DNA of 8,270 nt from RBG-16-66-20 sp036560705 (GTDB taxonomy: Bacteria; Pseudomonadota; Gammaproteobacteria; Burkholderiales; SG8-39). The first letter of the stretch is position 1, and each line of letters starts with the position of its first letter. The translations under genes and the position numbers were made by a program. Shown here piece by piece: positions 1 to 8,270 of the stretch. Under the pieces are notes generated by a model. It was not told the DNA's origin, ran no database searches, and worked only from the letters and a program-made list of their open reading frames with translations. The stretch covers positions 1 to 8,270 of the forward strand of contig DATBQR010000125.1 of the NCBI GenBank assembly GCA_036560705.1. The letters are read 5' to 3'.

Positions 1-1547
1 GTCTTGCAATGCACGCAATTCTGCGCGTTGATCTGCAGCCTGGGGTTTGAATCAACGTCGATGAATTCATAAACCCCGGCGGGGCAATAGCGCTGCTCCG
101 GGCCGGCGTACTGTTCCAGGTTGACCTTCACGGGGATCGACGCGTCTTTCAGCGTCAGGTGGATCGGCTGGTCCTCGCCGTGGTTGGTGTTGGAGAAGGA
201 AAGATCGGTGAGGCGGTCGAAGCTGAGCGCGCCGTCCGGCTTCGGATAGGCGATGGGCTGCACCTCGGTCTTCTTCTTCAGCGTCTCGTTGTCGGCGTGG
301 TCGTGGTGCAGCGTCCAGGGCGCCTTGCCGCCGAAGACGATCTGGTCGATGCCCACCATCAGCGAACCGGTATAGAGGCCCTTCGACATCCACGGCTTGA
401 AATTCCTCGCGCGGTAGAGCTCGTCGAACAGCCAGCTCTGCCTGAAGGCCTCCGGGTAGGCGGCGAGTTCGTCGCCCGAGCGCCCGGCACCCAGCGCCGC
501 GTGCACGGCTTCGGCCGCGAGCATGCCCGACTTGATGGCGCAATGGCTGCCCTTGATGCGCGCGGCGTTCAGGAAGCCCGCGTCGTCGCCGATCAGGCAG
601 CCGCCCGGGAAGACCAGTTCGGGCAGCGACTGCAGTCCGCCGGCGGTCATGGCCCTGGCGCCGTAGGCGACGCGCTTGCCGCCTTCCAGGAAGCCGCGGA
701 TCGCCGGATGGCTTTTGTAGCGCTGGAATTCCTCGAAGGGACTCAGGTACGGGTTGGTGTAGCCGAGGCCGACGACGAAACCGACCGCGGCCTGGTTGTT
801 TTCCAGGTGATAGAGGAAAGAGCCGCCGTAGGTGTCGCTGTCGAGCGGCCAGCCCGCGGTGTGCACCACGAGGCCCTGCTGGTGCTTCTCCGGCTTCAGG
901 TCCCACAATTCCTTCAGGCCGATGCCGTAGACCTGCGGATCGGAACCCCTGCGCAGGTCGAATTTCGCCTCCAGCTGCTTGCCGAGACTGCCGCGGCAGC
1001 CTTCCGCAAAGAAGGTGTATTTCGCGTGCAGCTCGATGCCGGGCTGGAAGGCGTCGGTGTGCTCGCCCTTGCGGTTGACGCCCATGTCGCCGGTGGCGAC
1101 GCCCTTGACGGCGCCTTTGTCGTCATACAGTACTTCCGCGGCGGCGAAGCCCGGGAATATCTCCACGCCCAGCGCCTCGGCCTGCTGCCCAAGCCAGCGG
1201 GCGACGTTGCCCAGGCTGATGACGTAGTTGCCGTGGTTCTGGAAGCAGGCGGGTAACAGGAAGTTCGGTGTTTTGAAAGACTTAGTACTTGTTAAAAATA
1301 AAAATCTATCCTCCGATACCGGAGCATTGAGCGGCGCGCCTTTCGCCTTCCAGTCCGGAAACAGCTCGTCGATGGCGCGCGGGTCCATCACCGCGCCGGA
1401 CAGGATGTGCGCGCCGATTTCCGAACCTTTCTCGACCAGGCAGATCGAAGTTCCAGCGGAGAGCTGCTTCAGCCGGATCGCCGCGGCGAGGCCCGCCGGG
1501 CCGCCGCCGACGATCACCACGTCGTACTGCATCGATTCGCGTGCCAT
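1..1547 (-). CDS. etf-QO: Electron-transfer flavoprotein:ubiquinone oxidoreductase (ETF-QO), C-terminus cut by window edge
   Basis: The protein passes electrons from reduced electron-transfer flavoprotein, and so from acyl-CoA and other flavin dehydrogenases, to ubiquinone at the inner membrane. Reading the minus strand gives one unbroken frame of 515 residues. The N-terminus holds an FAD-binding Rossmann motif (DVVIVGGGPAGLAAA, about residues 9-23). The middle holds the family block PACFQNHGNYVISLG (from about residue 99). Near the end are three of the four expected 4Fe-4S cysteines: C488 in RYCPAGVYEF, then C511 and C514 in NCVHCK. The fourth should lie a few bases beyond position 1. About 30 residues are missing compared with the usual 540-560. 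I chose the ATG at 1547 (MARESMQYDVV) because family members usually have a short tail before the FAD motif. In-frame ATGs at 1571 and 1532 are alternatives, and none has a well-placed Shine-Dalgarno. An AT-rich codon island covers residues 80-93. It is divergent from the CoA-transferase gene. Family identity is very secure; the exact start is not. Confidence 0.95.
   Translation of the reverse strand, partial: MARESMQYDVVIVGGGPAGLAAAIRLKQLSAGTSICLVEKGSEIGAHILSGAVMDPRAIDELFPDWKAKGAPLNAPVSEDRFLFLTSTKSFKTPNFLLPACFQNHGNYVISLGNVARWLGQQAEALGVEIFPGFAAAEVLYDDKGAVKGVATGDMGVNRKGEHTDAFQPGIELHAKYTFFAEGCRGSLGKQLEAKFDLRRGSDPQVYGIGLKELWDLKPEKHQQGLVVHTAGWPLDSDTYGGSFLYHLENNQAAVGFVVGLGYTNPYLSPFEEFQRYKSHPAIRGFLEGGKRVAYGARAMTAGGLQSLPELVFPGGCLIGDDAGFLNAARIKGSHCAIKSGMLAAEAVHAALGAGRSGDELAAYPEAFRQSWLFDELYRARNFKPWMSKGLYTGSLMVGIDQIVFGGKAPWTLHHDHADNETLKKKTEVQPIAYPKPDGALSFDRLTDLSFSNTNHGEDQPIHLTLKDASIPVKVNLEQYAGPEQRYCPAGVYEFIDVDSNPRLQINAQNCVHCK
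1254..1310 (-). other. AT-rich synonymous island inside etf-QO
   Basis: Bases 1261-1310 are 26% GC (13 of 50) and 1271-1310 are 20% GC, inside a gene that is otherwise about two thirds GC. On the coding strand this spans residues 80-98. Of the 14 codons for residues 80-93, 12 end in A or T, including AGA, two TTA and two ACA, codons hardly used elsewhere in the gene. The frame is intact and the encoded segment (FLFLTSTKSFKTPNFLLP) fits the family alignment as I know it. This is therefore a codon-level anomaly, not an insertion. Confidence 0.8.
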
Positions 1548-1552
1548 GGCGG

Positions 1553-1564
1553 GGATTATAGAAT
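1553..1564. promoter_or_regulatory. Candidate shared -10 region of the divergent etf-QO / CoA-transferase pair
   Basis: Only 46 bases (1548-1593) separate the two divergent start codons. The sole AT-rich core is GGATTATAGAAT. Read on the minus strand, 1560-1555 is a perfect TATAAT. On the plus strand, 1557-1562 reads TATAGA. No convincing -35 box sits 16-18 bases from either: the minus strand has CCTCCG, the plus strand GATTCG. A minus-strand start about 7 bases past TATAAT would fall at or next to the ATG at 1547, giving a leaderless mRNA. A plus-strand start would leave a leader of about 24 bases. This is inferred from sequence only. Confidence 0.3.
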
Positions 1565-1576
1565 GGCGCATTCCTT

Positions 1577-1583
1577 CCGGAGG
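1577..1583 (+). promoter_or_regulatory. Ribosome binding site of the CoA-transferase gene
   Basis: CCGGAGG lies 10 bases before the ATG at 1594 and contains the Shine-Dalgarno core GGAGG. It decides the start: the frame is open leftward to an ATG at 1228, but that extension runs antisense through etf-QO and has no family similarity. Confidence 0.75.
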
Positions 1584-1593
1584 TTTCGTCCAG

Positions 1594-2943
1594 ATGAAAA
1601 AAGTCCAAGCGAGCGCAGCCGCGGCCCTTCAGGGCGTCCTGCGCGACAACATGACCATCGCCGCGGGCGGCTTCGGTCTGTGCGGAATTCCCGAGAATCT
1701 CATCCAGGCGCTGGTGGACAGCGGCACGAAGGGCCTGACCATCGTCGGCAACAACGCCGGCGTGGACGATTTCGGCATGGGGCTGCTGCTGAAGAGCCGG
1801 CAGGTCAAAAAGGTAATCGCCTCCTATGTCGGCGAAAACAAGGAATTCGAGCGCCAGGTGCTGGCGGGCGAACTCGAACTGCAGCTGACGCCGCAGGGCA
1901 CCCTGGCGGAGAAGCTGCGCGCAGGCGGCGCGGGCATCCCGGGCTTCTACACGCGCACCGCGGCGGGCACGAAACTCGCGGAGGGCAAGGAGACCAAGAC
2001 CTTCGACGGCAAGGAATACGTGCTGGAGGAGGGGATCCGCGCCGACCTGTCCATCGTCAAGGCCTGGAAGGGTGACAAGTCGGGCAACCTGGTCTACCGC
2101 AAGACCGCGCGAAACTTCAACCCGATGATCGCCACCTGCGGCAAGGTCACGGTGGCAGAGGTAGAGCATCTGGTCGAGGTCGGCCAGCTGGACCCCGAGC
2201 AGGTGCATACGCCCGGGGTCTACGTGGACCGCATCGTGCAGGGGCCGGCCTACCAGAAGCGCATCGAGTTCCGCACCGTGGCCGGCGCCGCCGCCTCGAA
2301 GAAGGAGTCGCCGGTGCGCGCGCTGATGGCGCAGCGCGCGGCGAAGGAGCTGCAGGACGGCTACTACGTGAATCTCGGCATCGGCATTCCGACCCTCGTG
2401 GCGAACTACATTCCGAAGGGCATCAACGTGACCCTGCAGTCGGAGAACGGCCTGCTGGGCATCGGGCCGTTCCCGGCCGAGGACCAGGTCGACCCGGATC
2501 TCATCAACGCCGGCAAGCAGACCATCACCACCATCCCGGGCTCCAGCTTCTTCTCCAGCGCCGATTCCTTCGCCATGATCCGCGGCGGGCACATCGACCT
2601 GTCGATCCTGGGCGGCCTGGAGGTGGCGGAAAACGGCGACCTCGCCAACTGGATGGTGCCGGGCGCGATGGTGAAGGGGCCCGGCGGCGCCATGGACCTG
2701 GTGGCCGGCGTGCGGCGCGTCATCGTGCTGATGGAGCACAACGCCAGGGACGGCAGCCCGAAAATCCTCAAGCGCTGCAGCCTGCCGCTCACTGGCAGGG
2801 GCGTGGTCAACATGATCGTCACGGATCTCTGCGTGTTCGAGGTGGCGGCGGGCGGCGGCCTGCTGCTGAAGGAAATGCATCCCGGCGTGACGCTGGAGCA
2901 AGTGCGCGCCAGGACGGGCTGCGATTTCAAGGTCGCGGCGTAA
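1594..2943 (+). CDS. scoAB: 3-oxoacid CoA-transferase, A and B subunits fused in one chain (SCOT type)
   Basis: The enzyme moves CoA between an acyl-CoA donor, typically succinyl-CoA, and a 3-oxoacid such as acetoacetate, allowing ketone-body or related acid breakdown in the cytoplasm. The 449-residue protein has a subunit A half (about 1-228) with the glycine-rich block GGFGLCGIPENL at 25-36 and NNAGVDDFG at 53-61. A short linker of roughly ten residues (AGAAASKKES) leads to a subunit B half (about 241-449) opening with MAQRAAKELQDG and NLGIGIPTLV. The catalytic glutamate is E284 in SENGLLG, the residue that forms the glutamyl-CoA intermediate in this family. GGAMDLV at 364-370 is another conserved block. 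Many bacteria encode the halves as separate scoA and scoB genes; here they are one frame with no internal stop. The start is set by the GGAGG site. It is divergent from etf-QO, fitting a role in fatty-acid type catabolism. Donor and acceptor are inferred from the family, not visible. Confidence 0.92.
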   Translation: MKKVQASAAAALQGVLRDNMTIAAGGFGLCGIPENLIQALVDSGTKGLTIVGNNAGVDDFGMGLLLKSRQVKKVIASYVGENKEFERQVLAGELELQLTPQGTLAEKLRAGGAGIPGFYTRTAAGTKLAEGKETKTFDGKEYVLEEGIRADLSIVKAWKGDKSGNLVYRKTARNFNPMIATCGKVTVAEVEHLVEVGQLDPEQVHTPGVYVDRIVQGPAYQKRIEFRTVAGAAASKKESPVRALMAQRAAKELQDGYYVNLGIGIPTLVANYIPKGINVTLQSENGLLGIGPFPAEDQVDPDLINAGKQTITTIPGSSFFSSADSFAMIRGGHIDLSILGGLEVAENGDLANWMVPGAMVKGPGGAMDLVAGVRRVIVLMEHNARDGSPKILKRCSLPLTGRGVVNMIVTDLCVFEVAAGGGLLLKEMHPGVTLEQVRARTGCDFKVAA

Positions 2944-2960
2944 GTCCGCGACGGCGGCAT

Positions 2961-2974
2961 CGCAATTTGTTGCG
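2961..2974. repeat. Small inverted repeat before pyrG
   Basis: CGCAA-TTTG-TTGCG is a perfect 5-base inverted repeat with a 4-base loop, 18 bases after the CoA-transferase stop. It has no T-run after it, so it is not a convincing intrinsic terminator. It overlaps the candidate -35 box of pyrG, so it could instead be an operator or simply chance. Confidence 0.3.
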
Positions 2975-2995
2975 TGAGGCCGATTCCTGTAGACT
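2967..2995 (+). promoter_or_regulatory. Candidate sigma-70 promoter of the pyrG-kdsA-eno-ftsB operon
   Basis: In the 79-base gap before pyrG, TTGTTG (2967-2972) and TAGACT (2990-2995) lie exactly 17 bases apart. They match the sigma-70 consensus at 3 of 6 and 4 of 6 positions. Transcription would begin near 3002, giving a leader of about 20 bases. The match is modest, but the gap must hold the operon promoter unless transcription reads through from the gene before it. Confidence 0.35.
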
Positions 2996-3022
2996 CCGGC
3001 TTTCACGCCTCGCTCGGCGTAC

Positions 3023-5529
<2,507 letters not shown>

Positions 5530-5536
5530 ACTTAGG

Positions 5537-6820
5537 ATGAGCTCGATCGTCGACATCGTTGCAAGAGAGATCCTCGATTCCCGGGGCAATCCGACCATCG
5601 AGGCGGACGTGCTCCTTGAATCCGGCGCCATGGGGCGCGCCGCGGTGCCCTCGGGCGCCTCCACCGGCAGCCGCGAGGCGATCGAACTGCGCGACGGCGA
5701 CGCCAGGCGCTACGGCGGTAAGGGCGTGCTGAAGGCGGTCGAGTCGGTCAACACCGAGATTTCCGAGGCGATCGTCGGCCTCGACGCCTCCGAGCAGTCG
5801 TTCATCGACAAGACCCTCATCGACCTGGACGGCACCGAGAACAAGTCGCGCCTGGGCGCCAACGCCACGCTGGCCGTATCGATGGCGGCGGCCAAGGCCG
5901 CGGCCGAGGAATCCGGCCTGCCGCTGTACCGCTATTTCGGCGGCGCCGGGCCGATGCAGATGCCGGTGCCGCTGATGAACGTGGTCAACGGCGGCGCGCA
6001 CGCCAACAACAACCTCGACATGCAGGAATTCATGATCGTGCCGATCGGCATGACGTCGTTCCGTGAGGCTTTGCGTTGTGGTTCTGAAGTTTTTAATGCT
6101 TTGAAGAAAATCATAAATTCGAAAAATATGCCGACCTCTGTCGGCGACGAGGGCGGCTTCGCGCCGAACCTGCCGACGCACGCCGCGGCGATCGAGCTGG
6201 TCCTAGAGGCGATCGACCGGGCCGGCTATGCCGCCGGCAAGGACGTGGTGCTGGCGCTCGACTGCGCGGCTTCCGAATTCTGCAAGGACGGCAAGTACCG
6301 GCTCGAATCGGAGAACCTCAATCTCAGCTCGCAGGAGTTCGCCGACTACCTGGCGAATCTCGCCGACAAGTACCCGATCGTCTCGATCGAGGACGGCATG
6401 GCCGAGGACGACTGGGAGGGCTGGAAGCTGCTCACCGCGCGGCTGGGCCGGAAGCTGCAGCTGGTGGGCGACGACCTGTTCGTCACCAACACGAAGACCC
6501 TGCGCGAGGGCGTGCGTCAGGGCGCGGCGAACGCGATCCTGATCAAGGTGAACCAGATCGGCACGCTGTCGGAGACTTTCGCCGCCATCGAACTCGCCAA
6601 GCGCTCCGCCTACGGCACCGTAATCTCGCACCGCTCGGGCGAGACCGAGGACACCACCATCGCCGACATCGCGGTCGGCGCCAACGCCCTGCAGATCAAG
6701 ACGGGGTCCCTGTCGCGCTCGGACCGCACGTCGAAATACAACCAGCTGCTGCGCATCGAGGAAGACCTCGGCGACTCGGTCGGCTACCCAGGACGGGACG
6801 CGTTTCTCCAGCTCAGATGA
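5537..6820 (+). CDS. eno: Enolase (phosphopyruvate hydratase)
   Basis: Enolase interconverts 2-phosphoglycerate and phosphoenolpyruvate in glycolysis and gluconeogenesis. In many proteobacteria it is also a degradosome component. The 427-residue length is usual. By alignment from memory with the E. coli enzyme, the catalytic residues are all present: E164 (MQEF), E205 (VGDEGGFAP), K337 (LIKVNQ), H365 and K388 (LQIKTGS). The magnesium ligands are D242, E285 (SIEDGMAEDDW) and D312 (GDD). The family signature LIKVNQIGTLSET runs from 335. It ends in YPGRDAFLQLR, typical for betaproteobacteria. It starts 7 bases after kdsA and its stop overlaps the ftsB start by 4 bases. Phosphoenolpyruvate made here is a KdsA substrate. 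Residues 176-197 are encoded by an AT-rich codon island unlike the rest of the gene. Confidence 0.98.
   Translation: MSSIVDIVAREILDSRGNPTIEADVLLESGAMGRAAVPSGASTGSREAIELRDGDARRYGGKGVLKAVESVNTEISEAIVGLDASEQSFIDKTLIDLDGTENKSRLGANATLAVSMAAAKAAAEESGLPLYRYFGGAGPMQMPVPLMNVVNGGAHANNNLDMQEFMIVPIGMTSFREALRCGSEVFNALKKIINSKNMPTSVGDEGGFAPNLPTHAAAIELVLEAIDRAGYAAGKDVVLALDCAASEFCKDGKYRLESENLNLSSQEFADYLANLADKYPIVSIEDGMAEDDWEGWKLLTARLGRKLQLVGDDLFVTNTKTLREGVRQGAANAILIKVNQIGTLSETFAAIELAKRSAYGTVISHRSGETEDTTIADIAVGANALQIKTGSLSRSDRTSKYNQLLRIEEDLGDSVGYPGRDAFLQLR
6062..6127 (+). other. AT-rich synonymous island inside eno
   Basis: Bases 6081-6130 are 24% GC (12 of 50), flanked on both sides by coding sequence of about two thirds GC. 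Of the 22 codons for residues 176-197, 16 end in A or T, including CGT twice, TGT, GGT, GTT, TTT and ATA. The amino acids also lean to AT-coded ones (KKIINSKN). The frame is intact and the block still aligns with enolase, ending just before the catalytic E205. It resembles the island in etf-QO in size and composition. Confidence 0.8.
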
Positions 6821-7098
6821 AAATCCTCGCCGGTGTCCTGAGCGCCCTTATCCTCGCCATCCAGTATCCGCTCTGGCTGGGCAAGGGCGGCTGGATGCGC
6901 GTGTGGGACGCTGACCGGCAAGTGGACGCGCAGCACGCCAGGAACGAGGGCCTGGAGATGCGCAACGGCGCGCTCGCCGCCGAGGTCAAGGACCTGAAGC
7001 AGGGCTTCGACGCCATCGAGGAGCGGGCCCGCTACGAACTGGGGATGGTGAAGAACGACGAAGTGTTCTTCCAGGTCCCCGCCAAGCCGCAGCCCTAG
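6817..7098 (+). CDS. ftsB: Cell division protein FtsB (septum formation initiator family)
   Basis: FtsB is a small bitopic inner-membrane protein that joins FtsL and FtsQ in the divisome and helps trigger septal peptidoglycan synthesis. The 93-residue product has a short cytoplasmic start, one membrane helix (about 3-21, LAGVLSALILAIQYPLWL), and then a periplasmic coiled-coil stretch (about 30-66). Next comes the conserved segment EERARYELGMVK (68-79) followed by DEVFFQV (81-87). E69 and F84/F85 match the E. coli residues E69, F84 and Y85 that contact FtsQ. The ATG overlaps the eno stop (ATGA), so translation is probably coupled to enolase. The eno-ftsB pair is standard in beta- and gammaproteobacteria. 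It is the last gene of the operon and ends 5 bases from the convergent solute-binding protein gene. Confidence 0.95.
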   Translation: MKILAGVLSALILAIQYPLWLGKGGWMRVWDADRQVDAQHARNEGLEMRNGALAAEVKDLKQGFDAIEERARYELGMVKNDEVFFQVPAKPQP

Positions 7099-7103
7099 GC
7101 TGC
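7089..7103. repeat. Perfect hairpin at the convergent stop codons
   Basis: GCAGCC-CTA-GGCTGC is a perfect 6-base inverted repeat with a 3-base loop. It spans the ftsB stop (TAG, 7096-7098) and ends one base before the opposing stop (7104-7106). It is GC-rich enough to form a small stem in RNA from either strand. No T-run follows on either side, so an intrinsic terminator is possible but not shown. Confidence 0.4.
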
Positions 7104-8270
7104 CTACTTCACCGTCGCGAAGCGCGCCTCCGGCCGGTCGTCCGACTTGTAGACCGTGCTGACGTTCTTCTTCATCGCCCAGGGCCGCATCTGGTGGTGC
7201 AGCGGCACGTAGTAGTACCGGTCGCGCGTGGTCACCAGCGCTTCCCTCAGCATCGCGTCCCGTTTCTTCGCGTCGGTCTCCACGTCGATCGCCTCGATCA
7301 GCTTGTCCAGCTTGGGGTCGCTGATGCGCCCGAGATTGAAGCTGCCGGCGGCGCCCGTCGTCTTGCTGTGCACCAGCGACACGAGCGAGTAGTTGGCGTC
7401 GAAATTCGCCACGCCCCAGCCCAGCATGTAGGCGCTGGCGTCGAAGTTCTGGATCTTGGCGATGAAGATCGGCATCGACTGGGCCAGCAGGTTCACTTTC
7501 AGCCCGACCTTCGCCCACATGCCGACCAGCGCCTGGCAGATCCTCTCGTCGTTGACATAGCGGTTGTTCGGGCAATCGAGCTGGAATTCGAAGCCGTTCG
7601 GATAGCCCGCTTCGGCCAGCAGCTTCTTGGCCTCGGCGACGTTCAGCTTGAGCGGGACGTCGATGTCCTTCTCGTTGCCGCGCACCCCGGGCGCCACCAT
7701 GATGGCCGCCGGGATCGAGAGGCCGCGCATGGTGACGCGCCGGATGGCCTCGCGGTCCACCGCCAGGTTGAGCGCCTTGCGCACGCGGATGTCCTTGAAC
7801 GGGTTCTTGCCCTTGATGTTCGAGTATTTCAATTCGTCGCTGAACTGGTCCATGCCGATGAATATCGTCCGCACTTCGACGCCGTCGAGGATCTTCAGCT
7901 TCGGGTCCTGGCGCAGCCGGTCGACGTCCTGCACCGGGAGGTCCGTCACCAGGTCGACGTCGCCGGAAAGCAGCGCGGCCACGCGCGTGGCGTCCGACTT
8001 GATCGGCGTATAGATCACCTCGGTGACGTTGCCGTCGCGCTTGTCCCACCACGCGGCGTTGGCTTCCATGACGATGCGCTTGTCGGGTTCCCAGGCCTTC
8101 AGCACGTAGGGTCCGGTGCCGTTGGTGTTGCGGGAGGCGTAGGTGTCTTCCTTCGCCTTGAAGTCCTGCACGTTCTCGGACTTGTTCTTCGCGCACCAGG
8201 CCTTGCTCATGATGCGGAAATCGACCAGGTTCTTCAGCAGCACGGGATTCGGCCCGCTGAGAATCAGGTC
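7104..8270 (-). CDS. ABC transporter solute-binding protein, family 5 (peptide/nickel type), N-terminus outside window
   Basis: Proteins of this family bind a solute, often a di- or oligopeptide but also nickel or other small molecules, in the periplasm and deliver it to an ABC permease. The window holds 388 C-terminal residues of an expected 500-540, so the signal peptide and first lobe are missing. The frame is open to the window edge. The family blocks NGTGPYVLKAW (50-60 of the visible part), a run of WWD with upstream aromatic and charged residues, and FKDIRVRKALNLAVDREAI (158-176) are clear. The segment RYYYVPLHHQMRPWAMKKN near the end fits the usual C-terminal lobe. The substrate cannot be told, and no permease or ATPase gene is visible; they may lie to the right. 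It converges on ftsB. Codon use matches the neighbours. Confidence 0.92.
   Translation of the reverse strand, partial: DLILSGPNPVLLKNLVDFRIMSKAWCAKNKSENVQDFKAKEDTYASRNTNGTGPYVLKAWEPDKRIVMEANAAWWDKRDGNVTEVIYTPIKSDATRVAALLSGDVDLVTDLPVQDVDRLRQDPKLKILDGVEVRTIFIGMDQFSDELKYSNIKGKNPFKDIRVRKALNLAVDREAIRRVTMRGLSIPAAIMVAPGVRGNEKDIDVPLKLNVAEAKKLLAEAGYPNGFEFQLDCPNNRYVNDERICQALVGMWAKVGLKVNLLAQSMPIFIAKIQNFDASAYMLGWGVANFDANYSLVSLVHSKTTGAAGSFNLGRISDPKLDKLIEAIDVETDAKKRDAMLREALVTTRDRYYYVPLHHQMRPWAMKKNVSTVYKSDDRPEARFATVK

Noticed and set aside
1273..1304. Promoter in the etf-QO AT-rich island (TTGAAA followed by TAAAAA on the plus strand)
   Set aside because: The spacing is 14 or 20 bases instead of about 17, it lies nearly 300 bases before the next plus-strand gene, and AT-rich DNA gives such matches by chance.
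1254..1310. Insertion or mobile-element scar in etf-QO
   Set aside because: The reading frame and the family alignment continue straight through, with no extra residues, target-site duplication or terminal repeats.
1228..1593. N-terminal extension of the CoA-transferase frame from an ATG at 1228
   Set aside because: It is antisense to the conserved etf-QO coding region, its translation has no family similarity, and GGAGG before 1594 gives a proper start.
6784..8196. Open frame of 470 codons on the minus strand across ftsB and the solute-binding protein gene
   Set aside because: It is out of frame with the clear family 5 solute-binding protein, and its Arg/Gly/Glu-rich translation is typical of a frame shadow.
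8241..8243. GTG as start codon of the solute-binding protein
   Set aside because: The frame stays open to the window edge with plausible residues (DLILSGPNP), and the family needs about 120-150 more residues, so this is internal.

Overview
This window looks like ordinary chromosomal DNA from a GC-rich proteobacterium, most likely a betaproteobacterium. The reasons are the high GC content (about two thirds by eye), the gene order pyrG-kdsA-eno-ftsB, and the betaproteobacterial style of the CTP synthase, KdsA and ETF-QO proteins. The genus cannot be told. Coding density is very high and there is no gene-free stretch over 100 bases. I see no tRNA, rRNA, CRISPR array, insertion sequence, integrase or attachment site, and no novel multi-gene system.

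Left part (1-2943): two divergent genes for oxidative carbon metabolism, separated by only 46 bases. Electron-transfer flavoprotein:ubiquinone oxidoreductase reads leftward and is cut by the window edge about 30 residues before its expected end. A single-chain, fused 3-oxoacid CoA-transferase reads rightward. The first passes electrons from flavin-linked acyl-CoA dehydrogenases to ubiquinone. The second activates acetoacetate or a related 3-oxoacid with CoA. Together they suggest fatty-acid or ketone-body type catabolism.

Middle part (about 2944-7098): a tightly packed rightward operon, pyrG (CTP synthase), kdsA (KDO-8-phosphate synthase), eno (enolase) and ftsB (divisome protein). pyrG/kdsA and eno/ftsB each overlap by 4 bases (ATGA), and 7 bases separate kdsA from eno. 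CTP is the nucleotide donor that later activates KDO, enolase makes the phosphoenolpyruvate used by KdsA, and FtsB acts in septal envelope synthesis, so the operon links precursor supply with envelope growth and division.

Right part (7104-8270): the C-terminal three quarters of a family 5 (peptide/nickel type) ABC transporter solute-binding protein, reading leftward and converging on ftsB with 5 bases between the stop codons. Its N-terminus lies outside the window.

The less ordinary observations are: short, strongly AT-rich islands inside the highly conserved etf-QO and eno genes, where codon choice departs sharply from the surroundings; an Asp in KdsA where known enzymes carry either a metal-binding Cys or an Asn; a very short divergent intergenic region with overlapping -10-like boxes on both strands; and a perfect small hairpin at the convergent stop codons.
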